Shown here: positions 54,693 to 62,522 of the stretch, piece by piece
How positions within the stretch are numbered: the stretch's first letter is position 1
Layout of the letters: each line of letters begins with the position of its first letter
Assembly: GCA_947632605.1 (NCBI GenBank)
Contig: CANRPX010000005.1
Span: 1 to 64,000, forward strand
DNA: 64,000 nucleotides
Direction: 5' to 3'
Source: an uncultured Clostridia bacterium
Lineage (GTDB): Bacteria; Bacillota; Clostridia; TANB77; CAG-508
Translations under genes and position numbers: made by a program
Notes under the pieces: model-generated
Database searches by the model: none
What the model saw: the letters and a program-made list of their open reading frames with translations, nothing else
Told to the model about the DNA's origin: nothing

Positions 54693-55736
54693 TTACATTT
54701 TATTTATATAATTACTTAAATCTATTGACATATATCTTGGCCCTCTAACTGCATTTATTCCAAATTCTTTTAATTTTTCTAATGATAATTTTCCCTTTTC
54801 ATATCTTTTTATTAAATCTATTTTCATAACTTTTTGTATTCTCATATTTTTATCTTTATACTCATAAGGAATATTTACATCTACTACTCTAAATTTATAC
54901 ATAATTGATGAATAAGGACTTGCAACATATAAATAAACAATATCATTTACTTTAATATCTGTACTTTGCTTCCATGTTATTGTATTACTTTTTTCTAGAG
55001 CTTTATATATATCAAAATATGTAGGATTTGCAGGCACTATCCATTCATTTTTAGCATTATTTTTGTTTGTTACTGTATACGAATAGCTTTCTTTAATTAA
55101 CTTCAATATCTTTTCATCTGATACAGTATTATTTAATATAACTGTAAGCCAGCTTTTCTTATTCATGTGATATGCAGGATAAAATCCATCTTTTTTTAAT
55201 AAATCTTCTATTTCTTTTGGATCTAATTTTATATCAATTACTTCTACTTCTCCAGTAGAGTTTTTATCTAATTTACTTTTGTCAATATTCATTATTATAG
55301 CATACCATTTTTTACTATCTTTATTTCTAAAGGTAGCATATCCTGGAAACTTTTCCCATTCAAACTGTGGCTCATCTCCATACATTTCTTTTATTGCCTT
55401 TGCTATTCTATTAGACTGCTCATATATAAAAGATTCTTTAACAAAACAATTATTTTTAATATCATTTAACAAATCTTTAAATTCTGCTCTAACCTGTCCT
55501 ACAAAAGAACCCACACTATCTTCTATACGAAAATTTGTATATTCATCCTCAAAAGATAAATCATAAATTTTACCTTTAACTTTTCCAACATTATCTATTT
55601 CAACATCTACTCTAAAAGTATTATTCATAATATTTTTAGAATACTTATATGAAGAATTTTCTTTTTTAAATCCATATTTAATTATTTTTTCAAAATCAAC
55701 TCTTGTTTTTCTGAATAATTCTTCTTCAATAGTCAT
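54693..55736 (-). CDS. MmcQ/YjbR-like protein fused to an EVE domain
   Basis: This 347-residue protein is a fusion. Residues ~1-215 contain YjbR/MmcQ-type sequence (FEWEKFPGYATFRNKDSKKWYAI; DGFYPAYHMNKKSWLTVIL). Residues ~230-347 are an EVE/PUA-like domain (NEWIVPANPTYFDIYKAL; VGDIVYLY-like NDIVYLYVASPYSSIMY; FRVVDVNIPYE). EVE domains bind modified bases in DNA or RNA and often occur in defence genes; YjbR domains are DNA-binding-like. GGAGAG lies upstream of the ATG. Role unknown. Confidence 0.75.
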   Translation of the reverse strand: MTIEEELFRKTRVDFEKIIKYGFKKENSSYKYSKNIMNNTFRVDVEIDNVGKVKGKIYDLSFEDEYTNFRIEDSVGSFVGQVRAEFKDLLNDIKNNCFVKESFIYEQSNRIAKAIKEMYGDEPQFEWEKFPGYATFRNKDSKKWYAIIMNIDKSKLDKNSTGEVEVIDIKLDPKEIEDLLKKDGFYPAYHMNKKSWLTVILNNTVSDEKILKLIKESYSYTVTNKNNAKNEWIVPANPTYFDIYKALEKSNTITWKQSTDIKVNDIVYLYVASPYSSIMYKFRVVDVNIPYEYKDKNMRIQKVMKIDLIKRYEKGKLSLEKLKEFGINAVRGPRYMSIDLSNYINKM

Positions 55737-55839
55737 TTTGTTCTCTCCTACGAATTACTATTTATCTAATCAATTTTATATCATAAAAAATTATAATTAT
55801 CAATTTATAAAAAACAATCAAAAAATTTGTTTTGTTCGC

Positions 55840-55868
55840 TTGATTTTCATTTGTCTTTGATTTATAAT
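55840..55868 (+). promoter_or_regulatory. Rightward promoter of element copy 1
   Basis: TTGATT (55840-55845), 17 bases, TATAAT (55863-55868). The transcript would start near 55876, just ahead of the inverted-repeat arm, and carry the small peptide gene. Confidence 0.8.
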
Positions 55869-55945
55869 CCTTCTCCATAGGAAATGACAAAAAGCAGATG
55901 TGGTTTTGCCACCAATTTTTACGATTCTTCGTGAGAGAGGTGGTG

Positions 55946-56065
55946 ATGTTTATGGTTAAAGTTATACTATTTTGGATAATATCTTTAATGTTTTCTTTAA
56001 CATTAAACGTTGCCTTGGCTACAGTTCTGTATAAGAACTGGGTTAACAAGCAACTACATAAATAA
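55946..56065 (+). CDS. 39-residue hydrophobic peptide, candidate type I toxin, copy 1
   Basis: This short membrane peptide has a second in-frame ATG at codon 3. It starts MFMVKVILFWIISLMF, has one hydrophobic helix (about 4-30) and a polar basic end YKNWVNKQLHK. AGAGGTGG is the ribosome site. It can pair as CCACC/GGTGG (55909-55913 with 55939-55943) around an inner ACGA/TCGT stem, hiding it. The frame is kept in copy 2 despite several base changes. This size, helix and charged tail are typical of Fst/BsrG/clostridial type I toxins. Function is inferred. Confidence 0.65.
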   Translation: MFMVKVILFWIISLMFSLTLNVALATVLYKNWVNKQLHK

Positions 56066-56157
56066 AAAATAAACCATTCTGCTTATGCTGAGAGAATGGC
56101 TTATTTAAACTATTACTTGGCAAAACCACGTTTGTGGATTTGTCATTTCCTATATTT

Positions 56158-56186
56158 ATTATATAGTCATTTATTTGTTTTGTCAA
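56158..56186 (-). promoter_or_regulatory. Leftward consensus promoter at the right end of element copy 1
   Basis: TTGACA (56186-56181), exactly 17 bases, TATAAT (56163-56158) on the minus strand. It would make an RNA antisense to the whole peptide gene. Confidence 0.9.
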
Positions 56187-56214
56187 ATTAATTTTAAGTA
56201 ATACAATTTGTAAA

Positions 56215-56589
56215 CTACCATAAATTGAAGGCAGTTCTTATAAAGTAATTTAAAAGTATTATTATAATTATAATCGATATTATTCCAATAACTATTATAT
56301 AAGACTTTATAAATTTTTTTGCGTTTCCAACATCATTGTAAACGGAATCAATTTTTTTATGGTCTAACTCTCTTGCAATTACCTCTGGTATTTCTGTTTC
56401 TTTTATCATCTCATCCAGACTAACATTGAACAAATTAGATAATTCTACTAATTTATTCATTTCTGGTGTTGTTTCTCCCAATTCCCATTTTGAAACAGTT
56501 TGTCTAGCAATATTGAGTTTATTTCCTAATTCTTCTTGAGATAATCCTGATGATTTTCTTAACTTAATTAATTTTTCATTGAATTTCAT
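56215..56589 (-). CDS. XRE-family regulator with C-terminal membrane helix
   Basis: This 124-residue protein has an N-terminal helix-turn-helix (FNEKLIKLRKSSGLSQEELG, then NIARQTVSKWELGETTPEM; about residues 3-60) and one hydrophobic helix near the C-terminus (about 93-115). Membrane-tethered XRE proteins of this form are common in Firmicutes. AAGGAAG lies ten bases before the ATG. It lies directly beside the 416-bp element and downstream of the antiporter gene. Targets unknown. Confidence 0.85.
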   Translation of the reverse strand: MKFNEKLIKLRKSSGLSQEELGNKLNIARQTVSKWELGETTPEMNKLVELSNLFNVSLDEMIKETEIPEVIARELDHKKIDSVYNDVGNAKKFIKSYIIVIGIISIIIIIILLNYFIRTAFNLW

Positions 56590-56779
56590 ATTTTCTCAAC
56601 TTCCTTTCTAAAAATTTGATATTAAAAATATCATTATTATTGTAGATTTTTTTTGCACTTAAATCTACCATTTTAGAATGGAAGATTGACACTTAAACTT
56701 AACGTTTTTTTGAAAATTTACTTTTTTATCTAAATTACTATTTATTCGACTCATACAATTTGTGTTACTCCTAAAAAAT

Positions 56780-57955
56780 TTACTTTTCTAATAATTTTTT
56801 ATATGTTAAATCAATTCCAAATGCTCCTAATGTAGCTGTTATTAAAATTGCTATTACTGCTACTGTTAAAACAATATCTCCACAACTCAATCCCATTGCT
56901 AAAGGCACACCTCCAATTGCTGCTTGAACTGTTGCTTTTGGAATATACGCAATTGCACAAAAAATCTTTTCCTTTTTTGATAATTTTGTTTTTAATAAGC
57001 ATACAAATACACCCATTATTCTAAATAGTAATACCGCAAATATTAATATAACTGTATTAATTCCAGCACTTAAAGCATAATTTATATTTACACTTGCACC
57101 TACCAAAACAAATAACATTATTTCTGCTACTACCCAAAGTTTTCCAAATTTTCCAGTTATTCTTTTTGCAAGAACTGGATAATTTCTGTTTATTATTATT
57201 CCCATGCTCATAACGGCTATTAAGCCAGAAATTGAAACTATATCTTTAAGCCATTCTTCTAAAGTTACAAATATAAATGACATACTAAGTAATATTACTA
57301 CTTTAACAGTGTCTCTCATGTGAACTTTTTTAAATAATTTTATTAATATAAAACCAACAATTGCTCCTAATAATATTCCAAATATTATTGAAACTGGAAT
57401 ATTTATAAATTGCCAGATACTTATATTTTTTCCTGTTGCTAACCCAGTAAAAGTTGTAAACATTACTATTACAAAAACATCGTCAACTGATGCTCCAGCA
57501 AGTATGAGCTGTGGAATACTGTTTTTCTTTCCATAGCCATCTTCTATTAGTTTAATCATTTTCGGAACAATAACAGCAGGAGACACTGCTGCTATTACAG
57601 AACCCATTATTGCAGCCTCTAATAATGAAATTCCTAAAAGTTTTGGTGCTAATAAACACATACCTAAGATTTCAAAACACACAGGTAAAAAGCACATTAA
57701 TATTGCAGGTCTTCCAACTTTTTTTAAATCTTCTATATTAAGAGTTATTCCTGCTCTTATTAAAATTATTATTAATGCAATTTGCCTCAATTCAGATGAA
57801 ATATTTAATATTGTTCCATCAATGGCATTTACTGCATAGGGTCCTAATATTATTCCTACAATAATATAAGACAATAAACTTGGAATTTTTAATTTTTTAA
57901 ATATAAAACTTAGACTCATTGATAATAAAAAAATATATGCTAAACTGATAATCAT
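56780..57955 (-). CDS. Cation/proton antiporter (CPA family) under fluoride riboswitch control
   Basis: This 391-residue membrane protein has about 12 helices and the Na+/H+ exchanger fold: YIIVGIILGPYAVN, ALIIILIRAGITLN, the paired acidic residues in LAGASVDDVFVIVMFTTF, and ISGLIAVMSMGIIIN. It belongs to the antiporter group found behind fluoride riboswitches (NhaX-like). AAGGAGG lies six bases before the ATG, after the riboswitch. A role in fluoride or pH tolerance follows from the riboswitch rather than from the protein alone. Confidence 0.88.
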   Translation of the reverse strand: MIISLAYIFLLSMSLSFIFKKLKIPSLLSYIIVGIILGPYAVNAIDGTILNISSELRQIALIIILIRAGITLNIEDLKKVGRPAILMCFLPVCFEILGMCLLAPKLLGISLLEAAIMGSVIAAVSPAVIVPKMIKLIEDGYGKKNSIPQLILAGASVDDVFVIVMFTTFTGLATGKNISIWQFINIPVSIIFGILLGAIVGFILIKLFKKVHMRDTVKVVILLSMSFIFVTLEEWLKDIVSISGLIAVMSMGIIINRNYPVLAKRITGKFGKLWVVAEIMLFVLVGASVNINYALSAGINTVILIFAVLLFRIMGVFVCLLKTKLSKKEKIFCAIAYIPKATVQAAIGGVPLAMGLSCGDIVLTVAVIAILITATLGAFGIDLTYKKLLEK

Positions 57956-57995
57956 TTTATTCCTCCTTTTAATTCTTATTTAATCAATTAGGCAC

Positions 57996-58090
57996 AAAAA
58001 AAGCCAATGATTCTGTTATTTTATAACAGATGTCATCAGCTTTAAATAGCAGTTTTGATATATTATCAAGGGAGAACATCATTCCCTATA
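57996..58090 (-). promoter_or_regulatory. Fluoride riboswitch (crcB motif) with terminator platform
   Basis: On the minus strand AGGGA-AUGAUGUUC-UCCCU forms P1 and its loop, followed by a variable hairpin (UGAUA/UAUCA). Then comes AAACUGC...GCUGAUGACAUCU, which matches the conserved fluoride aptamer. The loop GAUGU can pair with ACAUC as the required pseudoknot. The same GCUGAUGACAUCUG segment is also the 5' half of a long terminator hairpin (58041-58023 with 58019-58002) ending in a T-run at 58001-57996. Fluoride binding should block the terminator and turn the gene on. Confidence 0.88.
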
Positions 58091-58103
58091 TTTATCATAA
58101 AAT

Positions 58104-58131
58104 ATTATAGCACCTTTAAAAATTTTTTCAA
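58104..58131 (-). promoter_or_regulatory. Promoter of the fluoride-riboswitch antiporter gene
   Basis: TTGAAA (58131-58126), 16 bases and TATAAT (58109-58104) on the minus strand. The start falls about ten bases before the aptamer. Confidence 0.8.
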
Positions 58132-58237
58132 GTATTTTTTACTAACACAAATTGTAATTTATACATTACTTACTATATTTTGGGGTTTCATAACATTGTT
58201 TATATTTAAAAATAACTAATTACTACCTTTTCCTCAC

Positions 58238-58903
58238 TTAACGTATATCTTTATTTACGTCATAATTATAATTTTTTAAAATTAATTCTTTGGCTTTTGC
58301 ATCTAAGTAATTACATAGTTCATCTAAAAACATAAAATCTAATGAATCTATTTTTTCGTACTTTTCATAAATGTATCTCCAATTTATAAAAGCTTCTGAA
58401 ATATTTTCAATTTTATCTTCAATATTTGTAAACTTCTTTAAACTCATTTCATAATGCAAATTTGATTTGAAATCAATATTGGTTTTAGAATATAATTTAA
58501 ATATTTTATGTCCATTTATTCCTTTTAAATCTTTAAAATCAATATTGTTTTCTAATAAAATTAATTTTAAATATATCTCGCATGCAAAAGATTTATTTAC
58601 TATAAAAGGAGTTTGTTTGCTTATTATTTTATTGCCACGTGCTGTGGCTAGAGAGTATTCATTAAGTTTAACTTGAGAATTGTCTTTTAAATTATATTGG
58701 CTAATCAAATCTTCTAATTTAATATTATTAAGTGTTATTTGGCAATAATTTGTCCAATCACCTATTTCACTTGGTATAATTAACATTTCTTCAATAGGAA
58801 CAGCATTTTTAAATTGTCTTGCTGTAGTATACATTATTATTCTATTTTTTCCTTCTACACTTACATTATCCAAATGCGTAAAATTATTATTCATATTTTT
58901 CAT
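58238..58903 (-). CDS. HEPN-like protein
   Basis: This 221-residue soluble protein has an unknown N-terminal part. The middle segment (NKSFACEIYLKLILLENN ... INGHKIFKLYSK) resembles the HEPN fold (helix with xxxEIYLKxLL, later GHxIxxLY); the C-terminal helical part ends in a basic tail. HEPN proteins are often RNases or partners of nucleotidyltransferases in defence and toxin systems, but no catalytic RxxxxH is clear here. ATG 58903 (AGGTGG seven bases upstream) is preferred to 58909. It lies 50 bases downstream of two radical-SAM-type genes. Confidence 0.5.
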   Translation of the reverse strand: MKNMNNNFTHLDNVSVEGKNRIIMYTTARQFKNAVPIEEMLIIPSEIGDWTNYCQITLNNIKLEDLISQYNLKDNSQVKLNEYSLATARGNKIISKQTPFIVNKSFACEIYLKLILLENNIDFKDLKGINGHKIFKLYSKTNIDFKSNLHYEMSLKKFTNIEDKIENISEAFINWRYIYEKYEKIDSLDFMFLDELCNYLDAKAKELILKNYNYDVNKDIR

Positions 58904-58955
58904 AATCATTCCACCTTACAACTTACTATTTATCTTACTAACACAATTTGTCTTT

Positions 58956-59849
58956 CTATTTATTTTTTGATGATTGTCTAATTTTCTCGTGATAAAAATA
59001 ATTGATTATAATAGGTTTACCTGTTGGATTTTTTAAAAATGGTTCTTCATCTATTACATACATAAATTTATTTTTATCTGCATATTCTTGAACTTGTTTA
59101 TCTAATTCTTCCCAATATGACATATCTTTTTTGGTATATATCTTATTATATAAATCTTTTAACTCTGGGTGTTTCTCATTTATATAATTTATGATAGTAG
59201 GTTTAAATGTTCCTCTCAAATTCAAATTTTCAAGCCATATATAGTCGCAAAAATCTTTTATTTCTTCAATAATTTCAAAAACATTTGTAATTCCAGGAAA
59301 TATTGGAGAGATAAAACAAGTTGTTCTTATTCCTGCCTCGTGTATTTTTTTCATTGCCTCAATTCTTGCTTTAATACTTGGAGCTGAATCCATATCTTTT
59401 TTAAATTCTTCATCTAATGTATTGATAGACCAAGCAACTAAAGGATCAGGATATGTATTTATTAAGTCTATATCTCGTGTAACTAAATCAGATTTTGTAG
59501 TAATTATTAAGTTAATTCCACTCCCCTGCATTTCTTCCAAGAAAGCTCTTGTTCTTTTATATTTTCCTTCAAAGTAGTTATATCCGTCTGTTACAGAGCC
59601 AACTATCATTGTTTTTCCTTTATATTTTTCAGGATTTTTTATTTTATCCCACATCTTAACATCTAAAAACATTCCCCAGTCTTCTGTATGCCCTGTAAAT
59701 CTTTTCATAAATGTTGCATAACAATATTCACAACCAAAAGGGCAACCTACATAGGTATTTATTGAATACCCTGCTATTGGCAGATTTGACTTTGTAAGAA
59801 CTGTATCAACTTTTTTCTCTTTTATTATTACTTTTTTTAAATCTATCAT
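58956..59849 (-). CDS. Radical SAM protein, SplB-like
   Basis: This 297-residue radical-SAM enzyme has the Fe-S motif CPFGCEYCYA (CxxxCxxC) near residue 36, after SINTYVGC. GSVTDGYNYFEGKYKRTR, ITTKSDLVTRD and LVAWSINTLDEEF are strongly like the spore-photoproduct-lyase-related group. It may repair or modify nucleic acid, but the substrate is unknown. Its ATG overlaps the stop of the upstream DUF5131-like gene by four bases (ATGA), so the two are co-translated. Confidence 0.85.
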   Translation of the reverse strand: MIDLKKVIIKEKKVDTVLTKSNLPIAGYSINTYVGCPFGCEYCYATFMKRFTGHTEDWGMFLDVKMWDKIKNPEKYKGKTMIVGSVTDGYNYFEGKYKRTRAFLEEMQGSGINLIITTKSDLVTRDIDLINTYPDPLVAWSINTLDEEFKKDMDSAPSIKARIEAMKKIHEAGIRTTCFISPIFPGITNVFEIIEEIKDFCDYIWLENLNLRGTFKPTIINYINEKHPELKDLYNKIYTKKDMSYWEELDKQVQEYADKNKFMYVIDEEPFLKNPTGKPIIINYFYHEKIRQSSKNK

Positions 59850-60511
59850 TTTTTCATATCTCCAAATTCTTTAGGGAACTCTTGTATTATTTCATTCTCA
59901 TCTAAAATTCCTAATAAATCTTCTTTCATAAATACAGGTATATTATTTGCCTTTGCTTGATTATAAATATTAAATACCCATTCTTTTTTAGTAACTCCTT
60001 TGTTTTTTCTACTACCTGTTTCTGTTCCTATAACTATCCAAGAAATATCAGTTAAATCAAGTTCTCCTACATCATCAAACATTGGCTCAAATGTAAGATG
60101 ATAATGTTTTGTTTTTATATTTTTTCTTAATTCATCTATTCTATATTTTTCTTTTGAAGATGTAACTGTTACTCCAAACCAACCATTGTCTGGTGTTTCA
60201 TTTATTTTTATATTTTCAGGTTTTTTGCTTAAGAAGATATATTGTGTATCTTTATTTTCTTTCATTTTCTCAAATACTTTGTGTTTCCATTCTTCTTTCC
60301 AACCTGATAAATCACTTTGCCCAGTTAGTAAATATGCTCCATATTTTTTATTATCAAGCATTTTTAATTTACTTTCAAAAAATACAGGATTATTAAAGTT
60401 ATCTATTGTGTTAAATCTATTATTATTCATTCTAGCATAACAATAAGAACAACCTATATCACAACCAATTACTATGTTTATATTTTTTATACTATCTTTA
60501 ATACATTGCAT
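59846..60511 (-). CDS. DUF5131/Gp37-like three-cysteine protein
   Basis: This 221-residue protein has CDIGCSYCYARMNNNR near the start, the same CxxxCxxC arrangement as radical SAM. FLSKKPENI, NGWFGVTVTSSKEKYR, FEPMFDDVG, WIVIGTETG and GIPVFMKEDL-like (NNIPVFMKEDLLG) motifs are those of the phage Gp37/DUF5131 family. ATG 60511 has GGAG six bases upstream. It is overlapped by the SplB-like gene, indicating a working pair. Confidence 0.82.
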   Translation of the reverse strand: MQCIKDSIKNINIVIGCDIGCSYCYARMNNNRFNTIDNFNNPVFFESKLKMLDNKKYGAYLLTGQSDLSGWKEEWKHKVFEKMKENKDTQYIFLSKKPENIKINETPDNGWFGVTVTSSKEKYRIDELRKNIKTKHYHLTFEPMFDDVGELDLTDISWIVIGTETGSRKNKGVTKKEWVFNIYNQAKANNIPVFMKEDLLGILDENEIIQEFPKEFGDMKK

Positions 60512-60536
60512 AATATTCTCCAATCATTTATCTAAT

Positions 60537-61046
60537 TTATTTTATTATTTCTTCAATTTCGGATTTACTTACAGCACCAACAATTCTATTAACTTCTTCT
60601 CCATTTTTTATCACGATAAAAGTTGGAATTGACATTACATTATATCTTACTGCTAAATTTTCTTCTTCATCAACATTAATTTTCCCAACAATAATATCCT
60701 TATTTTCTTCTGCAATTTTTTCAATTATAGGTGACATCATTTGACATGGACCACACCAATCAGCATAAAAATCTATTAATACTGTTTTTTCGCTTTTTAA
60801 AGCCTCTTCCTCAAAATTTTTACTTGTTAATTTTACCATTTTTACTTCCCCCTCAATAATATTTTGTTCTCCTGATTTATCTTCTAATATACTCGTATTA
60901 TTAGTAATCTCATCACTTAAACTAATATTTTCATTCGAATCATTGAGCATATTATTTTTCGAATAGTTATTAATAAATTTACTTGCACCTATTAAACTTA
61001 TTATAAATACTATTAGAATAACAATAAGTATTATTTTCTTAGTCAT
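60537..61046 (-). CDS. Membrane-anchored thioredoxin
   Basis: This 169-residue protein has an N-terminal membrane helix (about 5-23) and an acidic linker. The thioredoxin domain follows, with active site DFYADWCGPCQMM and cis-proline loop VMSIPTFIVIKNG. It faces outside the membrane and probably gets electrons from the CcdA-like protein encoded just upstream (28 bases). AAGAGGT precedes the ATG. Confidence 0.92.
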   Translation of the reverse strand: MTKKIILIVILIVFIISLIGASKFINNYSKNNMLNDSNENISLSDEITNNTSILEDKSGEQNIIEGEVKMVKLTSKNFEEEALKSEKTVLIDFYADWCGPCQMMSPIIEKIAEENKDIIVGKINVDEEENLAVRYNVMSIPTFIVIKNGEEVNRIVGAVSKSEIEEIIK

Positions 61047-61074
61047 TGTTTCTTACCTCTTTAAATTAATTTCT

Positions 61075-61710
61075 TTAAAAGAATATTGTATAAATACCCA
61101 TTATTATAAGTAAAATCCCTGATATTTTTTTTATTATACCATAATGCTTTTTTATAAAAGTAAATAATGTTTTTAGTTTTTCAATTAATATCGTTGAAAT
61201 TATAAATGGAATGCCAAAACCTATTGAATATATGATTATTAATATTATTCCTTTTATTATATCTTGATTTTTAGCTATTAATAATAAAGCCGAACTTAAA
61301 AATGCTCCAACACAAGGTGTCCAACTAATTGTAAATACTATTCCAAAAAGCATTGCTTTTAAAAAGTTTAATTTTTCTATATTCATTTTTATATTTTGCG
61401 TTTTATTTAAAAATTTTATTTTAAAAACTTCCATATAATTAAATCCAAAAATTATTATTAATATTCCAAATCCTATTTTAAAATATTGCATGTTTTTACT
61501 AACAATATTTCCAAAAGTGCTTGCAAAGACTGACAATAAGAGAAAAATAAATGTAAAGCCCAGCACAAATCCAATTGAATTTATTACAGCTTTTTTCAAA
61601 TTTTTTTCTTCTTCACCAGTAAAATAGGCAATATATATTGGTATCATTGGAAGGACACAAGGTGATATAAAACTTGCTATCCCTTCTAATAAAATAAGTA
61701 AATATTCCAC
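61075..61710 (-). CDS. ccdA: CcdA-type thiol-disulfide membrane carrier
   Basis: This 211-residue CcdA/DsbD-beta protein has six helices and the two redox cysteines in FISPCVLPMIP and SWTPCVGAFL. It moves electrons across the membrane to an outside thioredoxin, here the next gene. It starts at GTG 61710 with AGGAGG eight bases upstream. Together they form a two-gene reducing system for exported proteins or cytochromes. Confidence 0.92.
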   Translation of the reverse strand: MEYLLILLEGIASFISPCVLPMIPIYIAYFTGEEEKNLKKAVINSIGFVLGFTFIFLLLSVFASTFGNIVSKNMQYFKIGFGILIIIFGFNYMEVFKIKFLNKTQNIKMNIEKLNFLKAMLFGIVFTISWTPCVGAFLSSALLLIAKNQDIIKGIILIIIYSIGFGIPFIISTILIEKLKTLFTFIKKHYGIIKKISGILLIIMGIYTIFF

Positions 61711-61742
61711 CTTTTTATCCTCCTTTCAACTTATTATAATCG

Positions 61743-62158
61743 ATTTTATATCATAAAAAATTATAATTATCAATTTATAAAAAATAATCAAAAAATTTGT
61801 TTTGTTCGCTTGATTTTTATTTGTCTCTGATTTATAATCCCTCTCCATAGGAAATGACAAAAAGCAGATGTGGTTTTGCCACCAATTTTTACGATTCTTC
61901 GTGGGAGAGGTGGTGATGTTTATGGTTAAAGTAATACTATTTTTTATAACAACATTTATGTTATCTTTAACATTAAACGTTGCCTTGGCTACAGTTCTGT
62001 ACAAGAACTGGGTTGATAAGCAACTACATAAATAAAAAAATAAACCATTCTGCTTATGCCGAGCTAATGGTTTATTAAAACTATTCTTGGCAAAACCACG
62101 TTTGTGGATTTGTCATTTCCTATAATTATTATATAGTCATTTATTTATTTTGTCAAAT
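61743..62158 (+). repeat. 416-bp element, copy 2: candidate type I toxin-antitoxin locus
   Basis: Same length, orientation and order of parts as 55773-56188, exactly 5,970 bp away. Base changes cluster inside the hydrophobic part of the peptide gene, while promoters, inverted-repeat arms and ribosome-site hairpin are almost unchanged. The rightward promoter is TTGATT (61810-61815), 17 bases, TATAAT (61833-61838). The leftward promoter is TTGACA (62156-62151), 17 bases, TATAAT (62133-62128). Confidence 0.9.
61916..62035 (+). CDS. 39-residue hydrophobic peptide, candidate type I toxin, copy 2
   Basis: It is a homologue of the peptide at 55946-56065: starts MFMVKVILFFITTFML and ends YKNWVDKQLHK. 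Differences from copy 1 keep hydrophobic residues in the helix and keep the frame open, which supports a translated product. Ribosome site AGAGGTGG, with the same occluding CCACC upstream. Confidence 0.65.
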   Translation: MFMVKVILFFITTFMLSLTLNVALATVLYKNWVDKQLHK

Positions 62159-62194
62159 GAGATTTTTAATTATATAGACTGTAATTTGTAACTC

Positions 62195-62503
62195 TTAAAT
62201 TGTATTTATTAAATCAGTATAATATAGAATTTCTTTTTCTAATTTTTTTGCATATTCTATTTCTGATTTTGTACTATTTCCTATATAGTTATTTACATTT
62301 ACTACTAATATTGAATCAGCTAATTCTATCCTTTTAAAATGCTCTTCTTTTAAATTTAATAATTCTATTTCTGTTCTTTCTTCACTCTTTAACACTTGAT
62401 AAACAGGAGTAAGAATACAATTGCCTTTTAAAGCCATCTTTTCTGCTACAATCATCATTTCTTTTTGAAATTTTAAACTACCACATAAAGTTATAACTTT
62501 CAT
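62195..62503 (-). CDS. Nucleoside 2-deoxyribosyltransferase-like small protein
   Basis: This 102-residue protein has the start KVITLCGSLKFQKEM, KGNCILTPVYQV, a central ERIELADSILVVNV-type segment (KRIELADSILVVNVNNYIG) and KSEIEYAKKLEKEI. These resemble the DUF4406/nucleoside deoxyribosyltransferase-like fold. Short, but with a good GAGGAG six bases before ATG 62503 (a tandem ATG lies at 62506). Substrate unknown. Confidence 0.75.
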   Translation of the reverse strand: MKVITLCGSLKFQKEMMIVAEKMALKGNCILTPVYQVLKSEERTEIELLNLKEEHFKRIELADSILVVNVNNYIGNSTKSEIEYAKKLEKEILYYTDLINTI

Positions 62504-62522
62504 CATAATCTCCTCTACAAAT

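Larger units (their letters stand above)
55773..56188 (+). repeat. 416-bp element, copy 1: candidate type I toxin-antitoxin locus
   Basis: It is nearly identical to 61743-62158 over the same 416 bases and in the same orientation. In order it holds a rightward promoter, an imperfect ~32-base inverted repeat arm (GGAAATGACAAA ... GGTTTTGCCA, 55880-55911), an occluded ribosome site and the 39-codon peptide gene. A hairpin (about 56067-56107), the opposite arm (about 56118-56150) and a leftward consensus promoter at the right end complete it. No transposase or target duplication is seen. Confidence 0.9.

Noticed and set aside
55762-56049. Minus-strand open frames of about 92-95 codons across both 416-bp elements
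   Set aside because: No ribosome site, biased composition, and they lie antisense to the peptide gene that has a good site. They stay open because the two DNA copies are nearly identical.
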